Source: Limivivens sp034101475 (lineage in GTDB: Bacteria > Bacillota > Clostridia > Lachnospirales > Lachnospiraceae). Taken from it: DNA of 64,000 bases. The notes below the pieces were generated by a model, which saw nothing but the letters and a program-made list of their open reading frames with translations, had not been told where the DNA came from and made no database searches. Below, piece after piece: positions 8,085 through 16,740 of the stretch. The stretch covers positions 21,735 through 85,734 of the forward strand of contig JAXEJQ010000157.1 in the NCBI GenBank assembly GCA_034101475.1. The letters run 5' to 3'. Within the stretch, counting starts at the first letter, position 1. Each line of letters starts with the position of its first letter. The translations under genes were made by a program, and so were the position numbers.

Positions 8085-8993
8085 TCAGCTTTCCTGCGCT
8101 TCTTTCATTCCATCCTTCTGCCGCGTCCGGTACTCTCTTGGCGTACATTTCATGTACCGCTTAAAGATCTGTCCGTAATACGCGGAACTGGAAAATCCAA
8201 CCAGGTCCGCAATTCGGGTTACACTCTCTCCCTGCTTCAGAAGGGGAAGGCTGTTCTGAATCCGCAGAAACATCAGATATTCAAAAATGGTCATATTCAT
8301 ATACTTTTTGAAAAAACGGCAGCATTCGCTCTTGCAGATATTCACATAATCCGCCACATCCTCCAATGTAACCTTCTGGTTATAATGTTCCTGCAGATAA
8401 GCTACCATTTCCCGCAGTCTCTGTATATTTTTCTGGGGCTGAGCAGTCTGCTCCGGCAGAGAGGAAAACCAGCGGAACAGTTTCTGCCAGATTTTCATCA
8501 GCAGAATGTGAACCTGAAGCTCATAATCAATGGGCTCATTTTTTGACAATTCATAAATTTCCTTCATTTCTGAAATAATCTCCTGGTGCCATTCCACATC
8601 TTTCTGCAGCTTCATAGAGGACCAGTTATCATTTTCCGTGATAAAATTCACGTATTTTGTCTGCAGACCGCTGCTTTCGTACCCGTACAGGAACCGGGGA
8701 TGAAACGTAATCGAAAGGTAATAACAGCTTTTCCCTTCCTTCTGAAAGCCGGAATGAAGCGTATTGCTGTTGCCGAAGATGCCTTCTCCCTCTTTCAGTT
8801 CATAAATGCTTTCATTCACATGATACTCCATTTTCCCTGACAGCACGCAGGTAAGTTCAATCTCCGGATGCCAGTGCCAGGAAAACATTCCCTGCTCATA
8901 AGCCTGAATCGATTCCACGCTGACATTTACCGGAAATTCATAATTTCCATGATCCTTGATTTCTTTTTTATTTTTTTCAATCCTGATCTGCAT
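8085..8993 (-). CDS. AraC family regulator with cupin sensor domain
   Basis: About 302 residues. The N-terminal half is a cupin-like ligand pocket (GMFSWHWHPEIELTCVLSG, then a Gly-rich strand and NTLHSGFQ), typical of AraC regulators that sense sugars or related small molecules. The C-terminal 100 residues form the double helix-turn-helix (VTLEDVADYVNICKSECCRF, and ESVTRIADLVGFSSSAYYGQ with the family FKRYMKCTPREYR end). I prefer the ATG at 8993, which starts MQIRIEKN and has AAGGA upstream, over an ATG 81 bases further out. The gap to galE, transcribed divergently, is about 320 bases and holds a type A repeat and AT-rich DNA. The nearest candidate target is galE, but this is only positional. 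Confidence 0.87.
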   Translation of the reverse strand: MQIRIEKNKKEIKDHGNYEFPVNVSVESIQAYEQGMFSWHWHPEIELTCVLSGKMEYHVNESIYELKEGEGIFGNSNTLHSGFQKEGKSCYYLSITFHPRFLYGYESSGLQTKYVNFITENDNWSSMKLQKDVEWHQEIISEMKEIYELSKNEPIDYELQVHILLMKIWQKLFRWFSSLPEQTAQPQKNIQRLREMVAYLQEHYNQKVTLEDVADYVNICKSECCRFFKKYMNMTIFEYLMFLRIQNSLPLLKQGESVTRIADLVGFSSSAYYGQIFKRYMKCTPREYRTRQKDGMKEAQES

Positions 8994-9090
8994 TTTCTCA
9001 ATATCCTTATAAAAGTGAATAATATTTTTATTGCTTTTGCCCTGTTTTCTCATTATGATTATTGTATGGATCACCCAACAAATTCTATAA

Positions 9091-9152
9091 TGTTGGAGTC
9101 AAAGGATGCCATACGGATTGTTCCGTGCTTCGCACTTCATCGTTATGGCATA
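9091..9152. repeat. Dispersed hairpin repeat, type A, copy 2
   Basis: Bases 9091-9138 match 2918-2965 with about four mismatches. Arms GATGCCATA (9105-9113) and TATGGCAT (9145-9152) pair, and the loop contains TTCCGTGCTTCGCACT. Just downstream, 9154-9240 resembles part of the CTGTTCAG palindrome family (AAATAAAATTTCAAAA and AAATTTTGCTTGGCTC). The rest of the 324-base gap before galE holds only AT-rich, promoter-like sequence. Confidence 0.65.
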
Positions 9153-9317
9153 TCCGCCAAATAAAATTTCAAAACCAGAGTTAAACATACAGGCATTTTA
9201 TGTCTGGTCCATGAAATTTTGCTTGGCTCCGAACGTTGCATATTAAGAATAAACAATAATTCTGTTTCTTGCAAGTAAAAGTAAAGGCAGAAACCTACAG
9301 GTATGGAGGATATAAAA

Positions 9318-10343
9318 ATGGCAAAAATTTTGATCACCGGTGGCGCCGGATACATCGGCAGCCACACCGCTCTGGAACTTTTGAATGCTGGCTATGAGGT
9401 TGTTGTTTACGACAATCTTGTGAATTCTTCCAGCGAGTCTCTGAGACGTGTCGAGGAGCTTACCGGAAAGACAATCGCCTTCTACGAAGGAGATGTACGT
9501 GACGCAGAAGCCCTGAAAAATATGTTTCTGAAGGAGAAGATTGATGCAGTCATTCACTGTGCAGCCTTAAAAGCTGTAGGAGAATCTGTCAGAAAGCCTT
9601 TGGAATATTATCAGAATAACATCACCGGAACTCTGACGCTGATGGACGTGATGCGAAATGTGGGAGTAAAGAACATTGTATTCAGTTCTTCCGCAACGGT
9701 TTACGGAAGCCCGGAAATCATCCCCATTACCGAGGACTGCCCCAAAGGACAGTGTACCAATCCCTATGGCTGGACCAAATCCATGATGGAGCAGATTATG
9801 AGCGATATGCAGAAGGCGGATCCCCAGTGGAATGTGATTCTGCTTCGCTACTTCAATCCTGTAGGTGCCCATGAGAGCGGCCGGATCGGAGAAGATCCGA
9901 AGGGTATCCCCAATAATCTGATGCCCTACATTTCTCAGGTGGCTGTCGGCAAGCTGGAAAAGCTGGGAGTTTTCGGCAATGACTACGACACCCCGGACGG
10001 AACCGGTGTCCGCGACTATATCCATGTGGTAGACCTGGCTGTGGGCCATGTAAAGGCCATTGACTACATCCTGACCAATCCGGGGCTGGATGTGATCAAC
10101 CTTGGAACCGGAACCGGCTATTCCGTACTGGATATGGTTCACGCTTTCTCAAAAGCCTGCGGAAAAGAAATTCCTTATGAAATTAAGCCCAGACGCGCCG
10201 GGGACATTGCCATGTGCTATGCAGATCCCTCAAAAGCCGCCCGGGTGCTGGGCTGGAAGGCTGTTCACAGTCTGGAGGATATGTGTGCGGATACCTGGAG
10301 ATGGCAGTCCCAGAACCCCAACGGATACGCTGACGCGAAGTAA
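9318..10343 (+). CDS. galE: UDP-glucose 4-epimerase
   Basis: The 341-residue protein is a short-chain dehydrogenase-type sugar nucleotide epimerase. The NAD-binding GGAGYIGSH motif is at residues 8-16, the SSATVYG segment at about 124-130 and the catalytic YxxxK pair at Tyr150 and Lys154. It interconverts UDP-glucose and UDP-galactose in the cytoplasm as part of the Leloir pathway and of precursor supply for cell-surface sugars. The start is the ATG at 9318 with GGAGG seven bases upstream; the ATG at 9303 overlaps that ribosome binding site. It is a monocistronic plus-strand gene ending in a strong terminator at 10469-10505. No galK or galT is nearby. Confidence 0.96.
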   Translation: MAKILITGGAGYIGSHTALELLNAGYEVVVYDNLVNSSSESLRRVEELTGKTIAFYEGDVRDAEALKNMFLKEKIDAVIHCAALKAVGESVRKPLEYYQNNITGTLTLMDVMRNVGVKNIVFSSSATVYGSPEIIPITEDCPKGQCTNPYGWTKSMMEQIMSDMQKADPQWNVILLRYFNPVGAHESGRIGEDPKGIPNNLMPYISQVAVGKLEKLGVFGNDYDTPDGTGVRDYIHVVDLAVGHVKAIDYILTNPGLDVINLGTGTGYSVLDMVHAFSKACGKEIPYEIKPRRAGDIAMCYADPSKAARVLGWKAVHSLEDMCADTWRWQSQNPNGYADAK

Positions 10344-10375
10344 TCTTCCCCACAGCGTCCGCTCAGTCTATTTAC

Positions 10376-10462
10376 ATGAGTTGCCCGACAAATGAGCCTT
10401 CCGTCGATTTTTCCGTGCTTCGCACTTTCAGCATCGCCGAAAACATTCGCAGCTCACTCATG
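10376..10462. repeat. Dispersed hairpin repeat, type B, copy 2
   Basis: Bases 10376-10426 match 2987-3037 with about four mismatches. The terminal arms CATGAGT (10375-10381) and ACTCATG (10456-10462) are exact reverse complements, and the TTCCGTGCTTCGCACT core is shared with type A. It sits between the galE stop and its terminator. Confidence 0.7.
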
Positions 10463-10468
10463 GATATT

Positions 10469-10505
10469 AAAGAGGAAGCGCAGCATCGCGCTTCCTCTTT
10501 TTCTG
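10469..10505 (+). terminator. Intrinsic terminator of galE
   Basis: A perfect 13-base-pair stem (AAAGAGGAAGCGC with GCGCTTCCTCTTT, six-base loop) is followed by a run of T. It lies in the convergent gap between galE and the carboxylesterase gene. Confidence 0.9.
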
Positions 10506-10560
10506 CCCGTTCATAATGATCCGTTACTCCCGGAAAGTCTTTCCTCCATACCGGATCCGA

Positions 10561-12120
10561 TCAGTGCTGAATCTTTCCTTTGTTTTTCTCTGCCTGAGCA
10601 GCCAGTACCGGCCCGATCTCCCTGGCAGCCAGCGGAATCAGTTCCCGGTCATAATTGCAGCGAAGCCTGGTTTTCTTTCCAAAAACCATGGTCTGCTCTT
10701 CCTCCGGCGTGCTGGCAGGCCAGTTTGGAACAGCATCATGATTGGGATTTCCCGTTCTGGCAAAGGCCATTACACTGTCAAAAATCTGTTTTTCCAGCTT
10801 TTCCGTTACTCCCGCTTCCTGGGTAATCGGAACCAGCTCCGTATTATGAAAGAAATACGGAATATCCGAGCAGTGCCAGGGCTCCCGTCCTCCATCCAGG
10901 GGAAGGTCATAATTAAAGAGATAAGAATAGGTGCAGCCATTCAGAGCGCTGCGCTGCCGGATAAACTGCTGAGTGGGCAGACGGAACAGAAAATCCAGCG
11001 TCAGCAGCTCCACCGGATTCCGTTCCGGATAAGCCTCCCGATAGAGCGGAAGCAGACGATCCGCCGTCTCTTTTCCAAGGAACTGCGCAATTACCTGTTC
11101 TCCTTCCTCTTCCGTCATCCTGTGTTTGTCAAAAGGCGGTGCGGTAAAAGCAGAAAATTCTCCATAAACACTGCCAGCCATCAGCGGAATCTGCGCGGTT
11201 TCTTCCCGGAACCCGTTTTCATCCGGAGTTCCTTTATAAAATGCGTTGGGATGGGGTGTCCCTCCCACATATTTTCCTTCCTTTGCCAGAACCGGCTTCA
11301 CCTTTTTGTAAGCACGGGCCAGCGCGTCGTAGGGAACTGTCTCAAGTTCCTTTATTTCCCGAATCCCCAGTTCTTCCATCATCGCCAGTCCCAGTTCTTT
11401 TCCGCTCCCCTTGCTGTCTGCCAGCAGCGGGCCGATGATTCCGCTCATGTTGATTCCCTTGGCAAACAGCCCGTCAGCCGCCGGAGTCTGGAGAAGAGTC
11501 GTCACTTTCGCGCCGCCGCCGGACTGGCCGAATACCGTCACATTTTCCGGATCACCGCCAAAAGCAGCGATATTTTCCTGAATCCATTTTAATGCGGCAA
11601 TGATATCGTCTGTTCCGGCATTCCCGGAATTCGCGTATTCCTCTCCGAAATCAGACAGGTCACAGTAACCCAGCACATTCAGCCTGTGATTGATGGACAC
11701 CACGACCACCTGACCGATCCGGCACATATTCTCCCCCTCATAGGCAATCTGTTCAATGGCTGAACCCGCTTCAAATCCGCCTCCATGAAGCCATACCAGA
11801 ACGGGGCGCTTCTCCTGGTCACAGGCCGGAGTCCAGATATTCAGATTCTGGCAGTCCTCATCCATTACCCAGTAGCGATGGGGCACCAGCAGCTCCGCGC
11901 TGGGCTTCCCCATTTCCAGCAAAGGGCAGACATATCCATAATTTGTCGCATCAAAAACATCTTCCCAGGGCTCAACCGGCTGCGGCGCATGAAAACGCTC
12001 CGCTTTCGCATAGGGAATCCCTTTAAAAATTGAAATGTTGTCAAATACATAGCCTCTGACTCTGCCCTGCTTTGTTTTGACAACTGCCGTTTCCGGATTA
12101 CTGATAAACAAATGTTCCAT
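10561..12120 (-). CDS. Type B carboxylesterase
   Basis: The 519-residue protein matches the alpha/beta-hydrolase type B carboxylesterase family: the oxyanion segment LHGGGFEAGS (111-120), the nucleophile elbow FGQSGGG with Ser200, an acidic residue in the MAGSVYGEF region and the catalytic His in WHCSDIPYFF. These enzymes hydrolyse carboxylic esters. No signal peptide is visible, so it is cytoplasmic and could remove acyl groups from imported sugars or small esters, which is inference. AGGAGG lies at a good distance before the ATG. A LysR gene is directly upstream on the same strand, separated by a gap rich in inverted repeats, and is the likely regulator. Confidence 0.9.
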   Translation of the reverse strand: MEHLFISNPETAVVKTKQGRVRGYVFDNISIFKGIPYAKAERFHAPQPVEPWEDVFDATNYGYVCPLLEMGKPSAELLVPHRYWVMDEDCQNLNIWTPACDQEKRPVLVWLHGGGFEAGSAIEQIAYEGENMCRIGQVVVVSINHRLNVLGYCDLSDFGEEYANSGNAGTDDIIAALKWIQENIAAFGGDPENVTVFGQSGGGAKVTTLLQTPAADGLFAKGINMSGIIGPLLADSKGSGKELGLAMMEELGIREIKELETVPYDALARAYKKVKPVLAKEGKYVGGTPHPNAFYKGTPDENGFREETAQIPLMAGSVYGEFSAFTAPPFDKHRMTEEEGEQVIAQFLGKETADRLLPLYREAYPERNPVELLTLDFLFRLPTQQFIRQRSALNGCTYSYLFNYDLPLDGGREPWHCSDIPYFFHNTELVPITQEAGVTEKLEKQIFDSVMAFARTGNPNHDAVPNWPASTPEEEQTMVFGKKTRLRCNYDRELIPLAAREIGPVLAAQAEKNKGKIQH

Positions 12121-12142
12121 AATCTTTCCTCCTAAACGGAAA

Positions 12143-12255
12143 TGTCTGCCGGCGCAGACATCACCAATAATAAAAGTCGATTGCTAACGCAATCCTACCC
12201 AATATTCGGATATCGTGGGACATTCGTCCCACTTTTATCCTCATATTGGGGCGGG
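12143..12255. promoter_or_regulatory. Inverted repeats in the carboxylesterase leader
   Basis: This region between the LysR stop and the esterase start holds a perfect hairpin TGTCTGC-CGGC-GCAGACA (12143-12160). A second hairpin, GTGGGAC-ATTC-GTCCCAC, is nested within arms ATAAAAGT and ACTTTTAT, with outer arms CCAATA and TATTGG. Neither is followed by a T run, so operator or mRNA-structure roles are more likely than termination. Confidence 0.5.
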
Positions 12256-12263
12256 TCAATCAG

Positions 12264-13178
12264 TCATAAAACCCGTTCCTTGTACTTTCCGATCTCCTCC
12301 ACATATTTCTTTCCCAGAGGACTGAGAGCTGTTCCCTTTCTGGTGAGATAGCCGATGGTCATCACCTCATCGGATTTCAGAGGAATCGCACAGTATTCGG
12401 AACCGTTCAGCTCCTCGCAGAGAATCCCCGAACACAGCGTATAACCGTTCAATCCTACCATCAGATTCAGAAACGTGGCCCGATCATTTGCTTTAATAAT
12501 CTGCTTATACTCGTAGGTACTCAGAACCTCTTCCGCAAAGTAGAAGGAGTTGTTGTTCCCCTGTTCAAAGGAGAGACATGGATAATCTGCCAGTTCTTCC
12601 ATGGTAATCTCTTTTTTCTGCGCAAGAGGATTTCCCTTCCAGAGGTACACATAAATCCGGCATTCCAGAAGTTCATGAAATTCCAGGTCGTATTCCCGGA
12701 AAAGCTTGGTCAGCACATTCCGGTTAAAATCATTCAGATACAGAATCCCAATCTCGCTTTTGAACGTCCGGACATTGTCAATCACTTCATATGTCATGGT
12801 CTCATGAACGGCAAATTCATATTCGTCCATACCGAACTGCTTCACCAGTTCCACAAACGCCTTCACCGCAAAGGTATAATGCTGCATGGAAACACTGAAT
12901 TTTTTCTTTACGTTCTGTTTGGAAATATACTTGGATTCAATCAGACGGTACTGTTCAACCACCTGCCTGGCATAACCTAAAAATTCCTCGCCTTCCGGCG
13001 TAACCGTAATTCCCCGGTTATTCCGGCGGAATATCTCAACCCCCGTTTCATTCTCCAGTTCTTTAATCGCTCCGGAAAGGCTGGGCTGAGAAATGAACAG
13101 GATTTTTGCAGCTTCGTTGATGGAGCTGCAGTCAGCTACGGTAATTGCATAGCGTAATTGCTGAAGTGTCATAGGCAT
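12264..13178 (-). CDS. LysR family transcriptional regulator
   Basis: The 304-residue protein has the LysR winged helix-turn-helix at residues 1-60 (MTLQQLRYAITVADCSSINE, then PSLSGAIKELE) followed by a periplasmic-binding-fold effector domain. The family binds palindromic operators and responds to a small molecule. It is encoded just upstream of, and in the same direction as, the carboxylesterase gene, so that gene is the probable target. The effector cannot be predicted. A purine-rich site (AAAGGAGAATGCC) precedes the ATG at 13178. Confidence 0.92.
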   Translation of the reverse strand: MPMTLQQLRYAITVADCSSINEAAKILFISQPSLSGAIKELENETGVEIFRRNNRGITVTPEGEEFLGYARQVVEQYRLIESKYISKQNVKKKFSVSMQHYTFAVKAFVELVKQFGMDEYEFAVHETMTYEVIDNVRTFKSEIGILYLNDFNRNVLTKLFREYDLEFHELLECRIYVYLWKGNPLAQKKEITMEELADYPCLSFEQGNNNSFYFAEEVLSTYEYKQIIKANDRATFLNLMVGLNGYTLCSGILCEELNGSEYCAIPLKSDEVMTIGYLTRKGTALSPLGKKYVEEIGKYKERVL

Positions 13179-13289
13179 TCTCCTTTACGGATTATCTTAC
13201 CACATATTCGCAGGAATTGTAAATTTTTTATGTCGTCTGGTGAGCTTTTGCCTCACTGCAGCACTGCACCGTGCGCCTCCTCACACAGA

Positions 13290-13502
13290 GAAAGGCCGGC
13301 ATGGTTTCACCTGCAGACATTCGGCCGATTTTTGAAAGATTTCCGAGCATAGCGACGGGAGGTTTGTCCGACCACGGTTTGATGGAGGCAAACCTCCCGT
13401 CGATAAGCGGCGCAGGAAATCTCAAAAATCAACGAGTCTGCATGGGGAATCATGCCGGCCTTTCTCGTCCTGCTGACGCCGCACAGCGCATGCAGCGTCA
13501 GC
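13290..13502. repeat. Large imperfect palindrome of about 175 bp plus adjoining hairpin
   Basis: The gap 13179-13518 has no gene. Its core (13290-13464) starts GAAAGGCCGGCATG and ends with the exact reverse complement. Further matched arms follow inward: TGCAGAC (13312) with GTCTGCA (13436), GATTTTTGAAAGATTTCC with GGAAATCTCAAAAATC, and GACGGGAGGTTT (13354) with AAACCTCCCGTC (13390). The central loop is 24 bases. Next to it, GCTGACGC (13472-13479) pairs with GCGTCAGC (13495-13502) just past the alpha-mannosidase stop. The whole could fold as one long hairpin or a cruciform and may also end transcription of the mannosidase operon, although no T run follows. Confidence 0.7.
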
Positions 13503-13518
13503 AAACCCGAACCAATTT

Positions 13519-16500
13519 TTAATAAAGCTTCAGCGTTACAATCTCAAAGGGCCGAAATTCCACCGTGCACCCTTCACTCTCTTCTGCCAGTACCCGTTCT
13601 TCTTCCTCCAGCATATTGCAGAGAACGATCCTGTGGAATCGCCTTCCGAAGATCAGCTCTGTCCGCGTCCTGCGGTTCCAGCACTCGTACAGCCGCACAA
13701 CTTCCGCCTTTCCGTCTTCAGAGCGCTTCAGCACTTCCGCGATAATATTTTCATCCTCGGTCTGTACCTCCCCGCAAATTCCGGGAAGTGTGGGAACAGA
13801 ATCAGCCGTCAGCTCCCGGTCTTCTCTGACCTGTACCCGGAGCGGATTATTCAGGGCATAGGCCTCCCGCACCGTTCCTGCCTCCTGCCAGCTTCCCTCA
13901 TGGGGGAAAATGGCGTAGACAAATTCGTGGATTCCCCGGTCCGCATGGGGATTCGGATAGCATCCGGACTTCAGCAGCGTCAGCCCCACTTCATTTTCTT
14001 CAATGCTGACCCCGTATTTGCAGTCACTTAAGAAGCTTACGCCGTAATCGTATTCCGAGAGATCCAGCCATTTCTGGAAACAAACCTCAAAGCGAGCCCG
14101 ATCCCAGGAAGTATTTTTTACCGTGCTTCGTTTTACATTTCCATACTGAATCTCATAAACGGCTTCTCTGGTGTTTAATTCCAGCGGGAACAGCGCTTTC
14201 AGCAGAAGCTGATCCTCCTGCCAGTCAATCCGGGCATGAATATCGATTCTGGGGCTGTCCCGGTAGAAGGAAAAGGTTTCGGTGATTCTGGAGTTCAGAT
14301 ATTCCCAGGTAAGCTCCAGCTTCATCCGCACCGGCCCGGCTTCTGTCACCTGTCTGGAAATCAGATTTTCCACCGGCCACTGCTTTTCCTTATAGTATTC
14401 AAAAATATTCCAGTTGTCATACTGATGAGGTTTGTCCTCATAGGTCATCAGCACATTGGCGCAGGTTCCCGGCTTCAGAAGCTCCCGCCCGGCCCGGGAA
14501 TCATAAAAGGAACAGATCTGCCCGCAGTCGTTCCATTTCAAATGGCAGAAGGGCGTCACCGTCTCGGTCTCCGTACAGAAGAAATCCGAATATCCCGCTT
14601 CCGGCAGCTCTCCGGAAAGCAGCCGGTAGGTTTTCCAGCCCTTTGACGGCACCTGTACCGCCCGGAAAATCAGATTTCCCTGTTCGGTAAGCTGCAGCGG
14701 ACGGATTTCCGAGCCGCTGACTGCCGCGTTTTTTTCATTTTTCCACTGCTCAGGCAGTTTTTCTTCCGGAATTTCCACAATTCCATCCACGGCTGTGCCG
14801 TTTGCGTTGAAAACAATCAGCGCATCCGGTTCCCCCGGAATCCGGGCAGCAATGCTGCCCAGGGCGTCCTCCTGAAGCTTCTCTGTGATTTCCTGCAGAT
14901 GAGCGTATTCCTTCCGGGAGTCCTGATAAACCTCCTCGATGGAGGAACCCGGAAGAATATCATGGAACTGATTCCGCATCAGAATTTCCCAGCCCTCAGC
15001 CAGGGCTTCCCCGGGATACGGCATTTCCGCATATGTTTCCGCCAGGGCAGACCAGGTCTCCGCGTTCAGAAGCCCGAACTCTCCTTTTCGGTTTGCCTTT
15101 TTGTTTTCCGCCATGGAGGTATAGGTTCCCCTGTGATATTCCAGATAAAGCTCGCCGGACCAGACCGGAAACGTTTCTTTTTCCGCTGTTTCATGAAGCC
15201 TCCGGAAAAAGGCACCTGCATGCTCCTGCTTCACCGCCGGGCAGCCAAAATGCCCGTCCTTCAGCCGGAGGGCCGTTTCCAGCATTTCCTCTGTGGGACC
15301 TCCGCCTCCGTCTCCATAACCGAAGGAGATCAGTACATTGTCATTCAGCGTCTTCTGCTGATACCGCTGCCAGGCTCCTTTGACCTGAGACGGGCAGACG
15401 GCGCCGTTATAATTTGTGGTAAAACCGGTGGTAAATTCCCTGCTGGTGCCGATCAGCCGACCGCCCTTCTGATAATCCCTGGTGGTAATAAAGTGCGTCA
15501 GAACCCGGGTCCCGTCAATGCCCTCCCACCAGAAGGTATCATAAGGAATCTGATTCGTCTCATTCCAGCTGATTTTCGTGGTCATGAAGCTGTGAATCCC
15601 ACATTTCTCCATGATCTGCGGAAGGGCAGCAGAATATCCGAAAACATCCGGCAGCCACAGAATCTCACTTTCTGTTCCGAATTCCTCCCGGAAAAATTTC
15701 TTTCCATACAGACACTGGCGCACCAGGGATTCCCCGCTGGTCAGATTGCAGTCCGCTTCCAGGAACATGGCGCCCTCCGGCTCCCATCGTCCTTCCTGTA
15801 CCTTCTCCCGGATTCTATCATAGAGCCGGGGCTGATTTCGCTTCACATAGAGGTAAAGCTGCGGCTGACTGGACATAAACTGATAGTCCGGATAACGGTC
15901 CATCAGATTCAGAACCGTGGAAAAGCTTCGCGCGGCCTTTTCCTGGGTCACCTGCAGCGTCCAGAGCCAGGCCACATCAATGTGGGTATGACCGATACAG
16001 GACGCCGTGACCTCTGATACCGGAAGCTCTGCATAAGCCTCTGTCAGAAATGCCTCCGCCTGCTCCACACTCCCGGCGAAGGAGGGACCGCCCGGGCTTC
16101 GAAAATCCAGCAGATTCACTGCGTCGTTCAGAATCCGCAGAAGCTGTCCGTATTCCCGGCTGTCCTCCTCCATCAGCTCCAGGCACTGCCAGGGTACCAG
16201 CAGATCATAGTACAGTTTCCGGACCTTTGAATCCACTGCCCGGATTTTACTGTTCCATTCCCGGATGGACCCCCGCTCTCCCGTGTATACAGACAGGAAA
16301 ACACTGACCTGCTGCCCCGGCCGGGCTGCTTCTGTCAGACGCAGAGTCCGGTGATTCACATCCATTCCCTGAACCAGACGTCCGTCCAGATACGCTGCCA
16401 TCTGCGGATTGGTGGCATCCCACTCCCCTTCTCTTCCGGTGGACACTGCCAGCTCCACCGGCATTCCTTCCATTTCCTCCGGAATCCGGATCCTGGCAGT

Positions 16501-16731
16501 CAGGCCAAACCGGGCACCGCTTCTGCCTCCCAGAATTCCCGAAATTTCCATTTTTCCGCCGCTGTTTTCCGAAGAAATCCACTCCCAGTCCGAGGTATCC
16601 TCTGATACCCGGTCCGTGACCGGAAAATCTCCCTGTTTTCCCTGCCAGGCTTCAACCGTTTTTTCCAAAGGATAACAAAAGGGCTCCAGCTGTCGGAGAA
16701 TCTCTCCGATCCGTTCTCTCAAAAAATCCAT
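13519..16731 (-). CDS. GH38 family alpha-mannosidase
   Basis: A 1070-residue glycoside hydrolase of family 38. An N-terminal domain (about 1-235) precedes the catalytic barrel, which starts at CIGHTHIDVAWLW (metal ligands His248 and Asp252). The expected nucleophile is Asp362 in WLPDVFGYSAALPQ. The middle three-helix bundle and long beta-sandwich C-terminus fit the family length. GH38 enzymes release alpha-linked mannose with retention and need a divalent metal. There is no signal peptide, so it acts on imported oligosaccharides. It is the last gene of sugar locus A, nine bases after the GH78-like gene, and is likely co-transcribed with the ABC transporter. A D-lyxose/mannose isomerase at 39788-40468 could take up the mannose released. 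Confidence 0.95.
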   Translation of the reverse strand: MDFLRERIGEILRQLEPFCYPLEKTVEAWQGKQGDFPVTDRVSEDTSDWEWISSENSGGKMEISGILGGRSGARFGLTARIRIPEEMEGMPVELAVSTGREGEWDATNPQMAAYLDGRLVQGMDVNHRTLRLTEAARPGQQVSVFLSVYTGERGSIREWNSKIRAVDSKVRKLYYDLLVPWQCLELMEEDSREYGQLLRILNDAVNLLDFRSPGGPSFAGSVEQAEAFLTEAYAELPVSEVTASCIGHTHIDVAWLWTLQVTQEKAARSFSTVLNLMDRYPDYQFMSSQPQLYLYVKRNQPRLYDRIREKVQEGRWEPEGAMFLEADCNLTSGESLVRQCLYGKKFFREEFGTESEILWLPDVFGYSAALPQIMEKCGIHSFMTTKISWNETNQIPYDTFWWEGIDGTRVLTHFITTRDYQKGGRLIGTSREFTTGFTTNYNGAVCPSQVKGAWQRYQQKTLNDNVLISFGYGDGGGGPTEEMLETALRLKDGHFGCPAVKQEHAGAFFRRLHETAEKETFPVWSGELYLEYHRGTYTSMAENKKANRKGEFGLLNAETWSALAETYAEMPYPGEALAEGWEILMRNQFHDILPGSSIEEVYQDSRKEYAHLQEITEKLQEDALGSIAARIPGEPDALIVFNANGTAVDGIVEIPEEKLPEQWKNEKNAAVSGSEIRPLQLTEQGNLIFRAVQVPSKGWKTYRLLSGELPEAGYSDFFCTETETVTPFCHLKWNDCGQICSFYDSRAGRELLKPGTCANVLMTYEDKPHQYDNWNIFEYYKEKQWPVENLISRQVTEAGPVRMKLELTWEYLNSRITETFSFYRDSPRIDIHARIDWQEDQLLLKALFPLELNTREAVYEIQYGNVKRSTVKNTSWDRARFEVCFQKWLDLSEYDYGVSFLSDCKYGVSIEENEVGLTLLKSGCYPNPHADRGIHEFVYAIFPHEGSWQEAGTVREAYALNNPLRVQVREDRELTADSVPTLPGICGEVQTEDENIIAEVLKRSEDGKAEVVRLYECWNRRTRTELIFGRRFHRIVLCNMLEEEERVLAEESEGCTVEFRPFEIVTLKLY

Positions 16732-16740
16732 GTTTTCCTC

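Noticed and set aside
6511..8148. Minus-strand open frame of 545 codons opposite the HTH protein gene
   Set aside because: Its translation has no recognisable domain and it runs through a terminator and into the AraC gene region. The plus-strand gene has a ribosome binding site, an HTH motif and better codon pattern, although the shadow frame is unusually long.
13261..13502. Possible CRISPR or tandem repeat after the alpha-mannosidase gene
   Set aside because: The matches are inverted, not direct, and no evenly spaced repeats exist; it is one large palindrome.
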